A program made the translations under genes and the position numbers. Below, piece by piece: positions 41,108-64,000 of a DNA stretch of 64,000 bases. The DNA comes from Brachypterus glaber (taxonomy: Eukaryota > Arthropoda > Insecta > Coleoptera > Kateretidae), in contig OY294049.1 in NCBI GenBank assembly GCA_958510825.1, positions 34,376,774 to 34,440,773 on the forward strand, read 5' to 3'. Each line of letters begins with the position of its first letter. Within the stretch, counting starts at the first letter, position 1. Below the pieces are notes generated by a model. It worked only from the letters and a program-made list of their open reading frames with translations. It was not told the DNA's origin and did no database searches.

Positions 41108-42294
41108 GTAATACAACATTTCAATTCACATGCTCATAATTCCAAATATTTTCAAATCTAATAATTCATGATTTTTATAATTTATTGAGGTAACTCATCA
41201 ACTAAATTAGTTAAATTTGGGCAATTCCAGCGTTGACACAATCGTTCATATATTTTTTAAATTTGTAGAAAAAATCTTACATACAACACATGCAAAAAGT
41301 AGTCTTTTGCGCACTCTGCGTCTTGTTAAACTCGTAATTCTTCCTAGTTTATCAAGATTTCCGTCTTGTGCAGAAAAACTATTTTGTGACATAAATTACT
41401 TAAAAAAAACAAACACGAAAAAATGTGTCAAAGTGTTACACACTAACACTGGGCCCTTTTGTGACATTTAAAGCTTGGCAGCAGGTAGCACCTTTGTAAA
41501 TCATAATTACTTTAAAATTATCCATCACTTCATGGCTTGTAAAGTTAAATATTTTCGAAAAAATAGAGAAGTGTTGGATAAAACGTTGTACGAAACACGT
41601 GAGTTAAGTGATATTATCCACTCAATTTTTTCTTTGTAAATAACATCTTACTAAATCACGTTAATAACTATTAAAGCGTTCACAATAATTGAAAAAAGAA
41701 TATAGCAGGCAACCATGGTACACTTCATAAAAAAAAATAGTATAATCTTGTATAACAGCTTTACCAATTTGACAATTATTACTGGTTCCAGTTAAATAAA
41801 GGATATAAAAAGTTTTATAATGACTGTAAAATATTTTTAAAAGTATGCTTTGTGAAATCTGATAAAAATTTTTAGTTTTCTCGATCAAAAAAGAATTATA
41901 AAATTTTATAGTAAATTTTCTCAAATTGAGAATGAGCTCCTTTTTGGAGGACAGTTAAAAAATAACTGAATAAGTGCCCGAGAAAAAAAATGGTTGCATG
42001 CGACATTCTTCCAAATTCACAACAAAAATTAATACTTATATTAATAATCAAATTAGTTTAGACACCAAGTGAAAAAATCAGTTAATATGTAACTGAAAAA
42101 TAAAATTCATATTCCAGTAAACATGAACTAGTAGATTTTCAGGTCGAATTAAGGTGGTGCCTTTTTCTTTTTTTAACCCTGTATATATCGAACAATTTCA
42201 TTGCTCGATATTTCCTCTCTCGATTCCCTTTTCAAAGAAAACGATTCAGGAACCGTTACAAATACTTCTGGATTTTTTTTATTCGTAATAATAA
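41108..42294. other. Intergenic, no feature recognised
   Basis: AT-rich sequence downstream of PKC. Small open frames at 41217-41471 and 41661-41924 lack any family resemblance and do not have coding-like composition. Confidence 0.45.
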
Positions 42295-42300
42295 TTTATT
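42295..42300 (-). terminator. Candidate PKC polyadenylation signal
   Basis: AATAAA on the minus strand, 68 bp after the PKC stop codon. Confidence 0.55.
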
Positions 42301-42367
42301 TTTGAAATCAAACTTTAGATCCCGCATCGCGGTTTTGAAACGACTTTTTATTTTTTGTGTACTCTTT

Positions 42368-61516
<19,149 letters not shown>

Positions 61517-62026
61517 AGCACTGCTCACTTCACTACACAAAAGCGCGTAGTTCTAAGCGTTTCCGTACCATGGAAAATGCTCCGATGTAGGCCCTACATA
61601 GGGACTCGCGATTATTTACTTGGAAAAATGGGAATTTGACAGCCATGAAGGTCGGCTTCTCTTCATCACCATCTCGTTCCTCCTCACTTTCTCCCACAAT
61701 CCCCTGCGTAGTCGTCCTGACACATATTTGCGCTAAAACTCTGCCCGTGCAGTGCAGATGGGGTCTGCTCTGTCGCTCTATATAGCTCTATTTTTGTGAC
61801 CCAGATTTACTAGTTAACATTCAGTCCAACAGTCACCGCCACCATACATAGCTTTCAACTTTTCATTCATAGATGTCGCTCTACTCGCGAAATACATTAG
61901 GGTTGCCAATCTAATCGCATCGGTTTATATTTTTACTGTTCAGCTACTTTTTAATAATCTATGAATCTACATGAAACCTTAAAAAGAAAGAATTTTTGTT
62001 TAGTTATCAGAAAGAGAATTTTACAT

Positions 62027-62160
62027 TAAGGGCCACTTGCACCAAATTTTGGTACGGGATTAACTCAGCTAAACCGAGTTAAAAATGCTGCGTTCTGATT
62101 GGCCATCCGTCAATTTAATCCAAATTTAAAGTTAAACCATCATTGGTGCAAGTGGCCCTA
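62027..62160. mobile_element. GGGCCACTTGCACCAA MITE, copy A
   Basis: TTAAGGGCCACTTGCACCAA is inverted at TTGGTGCAAGTGGCCCTA, 134 bp. The inner TTAACTCAGCTAAACCGAGT segment is followed by GCGTTCTGATTGGCC. Confidence 0.9.
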
Positions 62161-62171
62161 AAAACATCAGT

Positions 62172-62312
62172 TTAAGGGCCACTTGCACCAATGATTGTTT
62201 AACTTTAAACTTGGATTAAGTTGACGGCCGACCAATCAGAACGCAGCATTTTTAACTTAAACTCGGTTTAGCTGAGATAATCCCAGACCAAAAGTTGGTG
62301 CAAGTGGCCCTA
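62172..62312. mobile_element. GGGCCACTTGCACCAA MITE, copy B (inverted)
   Basis: The same element in opposite orientation, 11 bp from copy A. The two copies could form one 285-bp hairpin upstream of FARS2. Confidence 0.9.
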
Positions 62313-62437
62313 ACTAATTTTGATTTGGTTGCAAGAAGAAATATATTCTTGCAACCACATTTGGCAACACTGTACTTTACCTATACAAAATTCTTTTTTT
62401 GATGTTTACATAATGTTAGGTTATAATTTACATAAAA

Positions 62438-63715
62438 ATGTTAAAGTTTAATTATTCTTTAAATATAGTTAGGTTTTTTAGTTCTTCAGTGAAATCAAAA
62501 ATTAAAGAATCACTATTACTGGAGAGTTCATATTCAAAAGATGAATTTACAAATATAAATGACAAAATACTTTCTTACATTGGCCGAAACCTGCATTTGC
62601 AGCCAAATCATCCCTTAGGACTGGTAAGACAGAGGATAGTTAACTATTTTTATAAATCATTCTTAAATTCAAGAGGTAACCCATTATTTTCTGTTCATGA
62701 CAACCTATATCCTGTGGTGAATGTAAATCAAAACTTTGATAGTTTGCTAATACCCAAAGATCATGTGTCAAGACAGAAAAGTGACTGCTATTACATAAAT
62801 AAAAACTATTTACTACGAGCTCATATGACTGCGCATCAATCTGAATTAATAAAATCAGGTTTAAATGATTTTTTGATGGCTGGTGATGTATATCGTAGGG
62901 ATGAAATTGACAATAAGCATTACCCAGTTTTCCACCAAATGGATGGAGTGAGGCTAAAAGATAAACATGAACTGTTTGGAGGTAATCAAGATTTAGAAAT
63001 ATTTGAAAAGGGAAATAACACTGTGTTGGGAAATCAGGAAAAACAAGAGTGCCATTCTATAGAAGCTGTTAAACTTATGGAACATGAATTAAAATCGGTT
63101 TTAGTGGGTTTAGCTAAAGAATTATATGGAAAAAGCATCCAATATCGATGGGTTGATACATATTTTCCTTTTACACAGCCTTCATGGGAGCTTGAAGTGT
63201 TCTATAACAATGAATGGATGGAACTGTTAGGATGTGGAATAATAAGGCAGCCAATTTTAGCTGAAGCTGGCAGCTCTGATAGAATTGGATGGGCGTTTGG
63301 TATTGGTCTGGAACGTGTGGCTATGTGTTTATATAAAATACCCGATATTAGACTATTTTGGTCCCAAGACACTGGATTTTTAAACCAGTTTAATTCTAAA
63401 AATTTAAACAATAGTATAGTTTACAAGCCAGTGAGTCAGTACCCCCAGTGCAAAAATGATATTAGTTTTTGGGTACCAAATAAAGAATTTTGTAGTAATG
63501 ATTTCTACGATTTAGTGAGGAATGTAGGAGGTGACTTAATTGAACAAGTTACATTGGTGGACAATTTTACACACCCAAAAACTGGAAAAACCAGTCACTG
63601 TTACAAAATTATTTACAGACATATGGAGAAAACCTTAACACAAGAGGAAGTAAATATTGTACACAAGCAAATAGAAAATAGTGCTAAGGATTTGTTAAAT
63701 GTTGTTATCAGATAA
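62438..63715 (+). CDS. FARS2: Phenylalanyl-tRNA synthetase, mitochondrial
   Basis: A single 425-codon exon. The monomeric class II synthetase charges mitochondrial tRNA-Phe in the matrix. The first 20 residues (MLKFNYSLNIVRFFSSSVKS) are basic, serine-rich and without acidic residues, a typical import signal. Then come LLRAHMTAHQSE (125-136), motif 2 VYRRDEIDNKHYPVFHQMDG (151-170), ELLGCGI (242-248) and motif 3 GWAFGIGLERVAM (284-296). The C-terminal anticodon-binding domain of the FDX-ACB type is about 328-425, with KPVSQYPQCKNDISFWV and the HPKTGKTSHCYKIIYRH hairpin. Length fits the family (about 415-455). The first ATG is used; the preceding CATAAAA context is ordinary. No intron, unlike the other genes in the window. 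ATTAAA lies at 63731-63736. Confidence 0.97.
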   Translation: MLKFNYSLNIVRFFSSSVKSKIKESLLLESSYSKDEFTNINDKILSYIGRNLHLQPNHPLGLVRQRIVNYFYKSFLNSRGNPLFSVHDNLYPVVNVNQNFDSLLIPKDHVSRQKSDCYYINKNYLLRAHMTAHQSELIKSGLNDFLMAGDVYRRDEIDNKHYPVFHQMDGVRLKDKHELFGGNQDLEIFEKGNNTVLGNQEKQECHSIEAVKLMEHELKSVLVGLAKELYGKSIQYRWVDTYFPFTQPSWELEVFYNNEWMELLGCGIIRQPILAEAGSSDRIGWAFGIGLERVAMCLYKIPDIRLFWSQDTGFLNQFNSKNLNNSIVYKPVSQYPQCKNDISFWVPNKEFCSNDFYDLVRNVGGDLIEQVTLVDNFTHPKTGKTSHCYKIIYRHMEKTLTQEEVNIVHKQIENSAKDLLNVVIR

Positions 63716-64000
63716 AAATATGTTATTTTTATTAAATTATTTTATTGAAGGCGCCTTGCTAACTTAAGACTGAGGGTTCTTAATCTGAGGAATTCAAGTG
63801 TACAAATTGGAGAAAATTTTGGAGTTAATCCGTCGAGGAAATCTCATCTTTACCAAAAGTGAGACTTTTTTGGAGTGTTACGCCCATGTTAATGGTATAG
63901 GAAAATAGCGTTACAGGGGGGGATGGGGGTCCAAAATGATCAAAATTTGCGTTACGTAATATTTGAACGTTCCCTTAGAAGGAATTCAAGTGTACAAAAA
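63716..64000. repeat. FARS2 3' flank with MITE remnant between direct repeats
   Basis: ATTAAA at 63731-63736 may end FARS2 transcripts. CCTTGCTAACTTAAG at 63754 repeats the palindrome arm of 34410-34493. GGAATTCAAGTGTACAAA occurs at about 63789 and again at about 63980. Between them a half MITE ends TTTGCGTTACGTAATATTTG plus AACGTTCCCTTAG (63890-63976). Confidence 0.65.

Larger units (their letters stand above)
61517..62437. promoter_or_regulatory. Head-to-head region of PKC and FARS2
   Basis: 921 bp between divergent start codons. The part nearest PKC (61550-61870) is less AT-rich and contains CACCATCTCGTTCCTCCTCA, a likely PKC 5' UTR or promoter zone. The FARS2 side holds two MITEs. FARS2's own promoter therefore probably lies in the roughly 125 bp after 62312 or was shifted by these insertions. 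Confidence 0.45.

Noticed and set aside
41217..41924. Small frames in the ZnT7-PKC intergenic DNA
   Set aside because: No homology visible and composition equal to background.

Overview
This is a nuclear segment from an insect genome; a beetle is likely, but that is an inference from gene style and repeat content. The sequence is very AT-rich. Genes have GT-AG introns from about 100 bases to 9.5 kb, and the rest is packed with palindromic (fold-back) transposon copies. Nothing looks bacterial or plasmid-borne, and no CRISPR array is present.

Six protein genes and one tRNA gene can be reconstructed, most of them exon by exon with matching splice phases. From left to right: (1) an SV2-like 12-helix transporter with a pentapeptide-repeat luminal loop, minus strand, 13024 down to at least 1279, with its 3' end missing; (2) tRNA-Leu(AAG), minus strand, 13202-13283; (3) dihydrofolate reductase, plus strand, 14290-15745, four exons, 188 aa; (4) pyruvate dehydrogenase kinase, minus strand, 33323-17808, seven exons, 424 aa; (5) a ZnT7-type zinc transporter, plus strand, 34117-37717, three exons, 347 aa; (6) a novel-class (epsilon/Pkc98E-like) protein kinase C, minus strand, 61516-42368, twelve exons, 696 aa, with a possible 45-nt cassette exon; (7) mitochondrial phenylalanyl-tRNA synthetase, plus strand, 62438-63715, one exon, 425 aa.

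The genes form three head-to-head pairs: SV2-like/DHFR, PDK/ZnT7 and PKC/FARS2. Starts are 0.8 to 1.3 kb apart, so shared promoter regions are plausible. They do not form one pathway. Several are metabolic housekeeping genes (folate, pyruvate oxidation control, zinc loading of the early secretory pathway, mitochondrial translation), beside a signalling kinase and a vesicle-type transporter.

Introns and intergenic DNA hold a decayed Penelope-like element with a GIY-YIG remnant (2588-3015), two LINE fragments (655-1118 and 46695-48256), two Tc1/mariner transposase fragments (7165-7500 and 38598-38800) and more than twenty MITE or fold-back copies, several nested. There are also three tandem arrays: an 8-copy array of about 100 bp units in a ZnT7 intron, a 21-bp palindromic array rich in TGACGT, and a 21-bp minisatellite in PDK intron 1. 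The least explained structures are a small hairpin in the last PDK intron that carries both conserved hammerhead-ribozyme core strings, the ZnT7 intron array, the Penelope-associated nested inverted repeat and an unrecognised ORF at 52162-52473.
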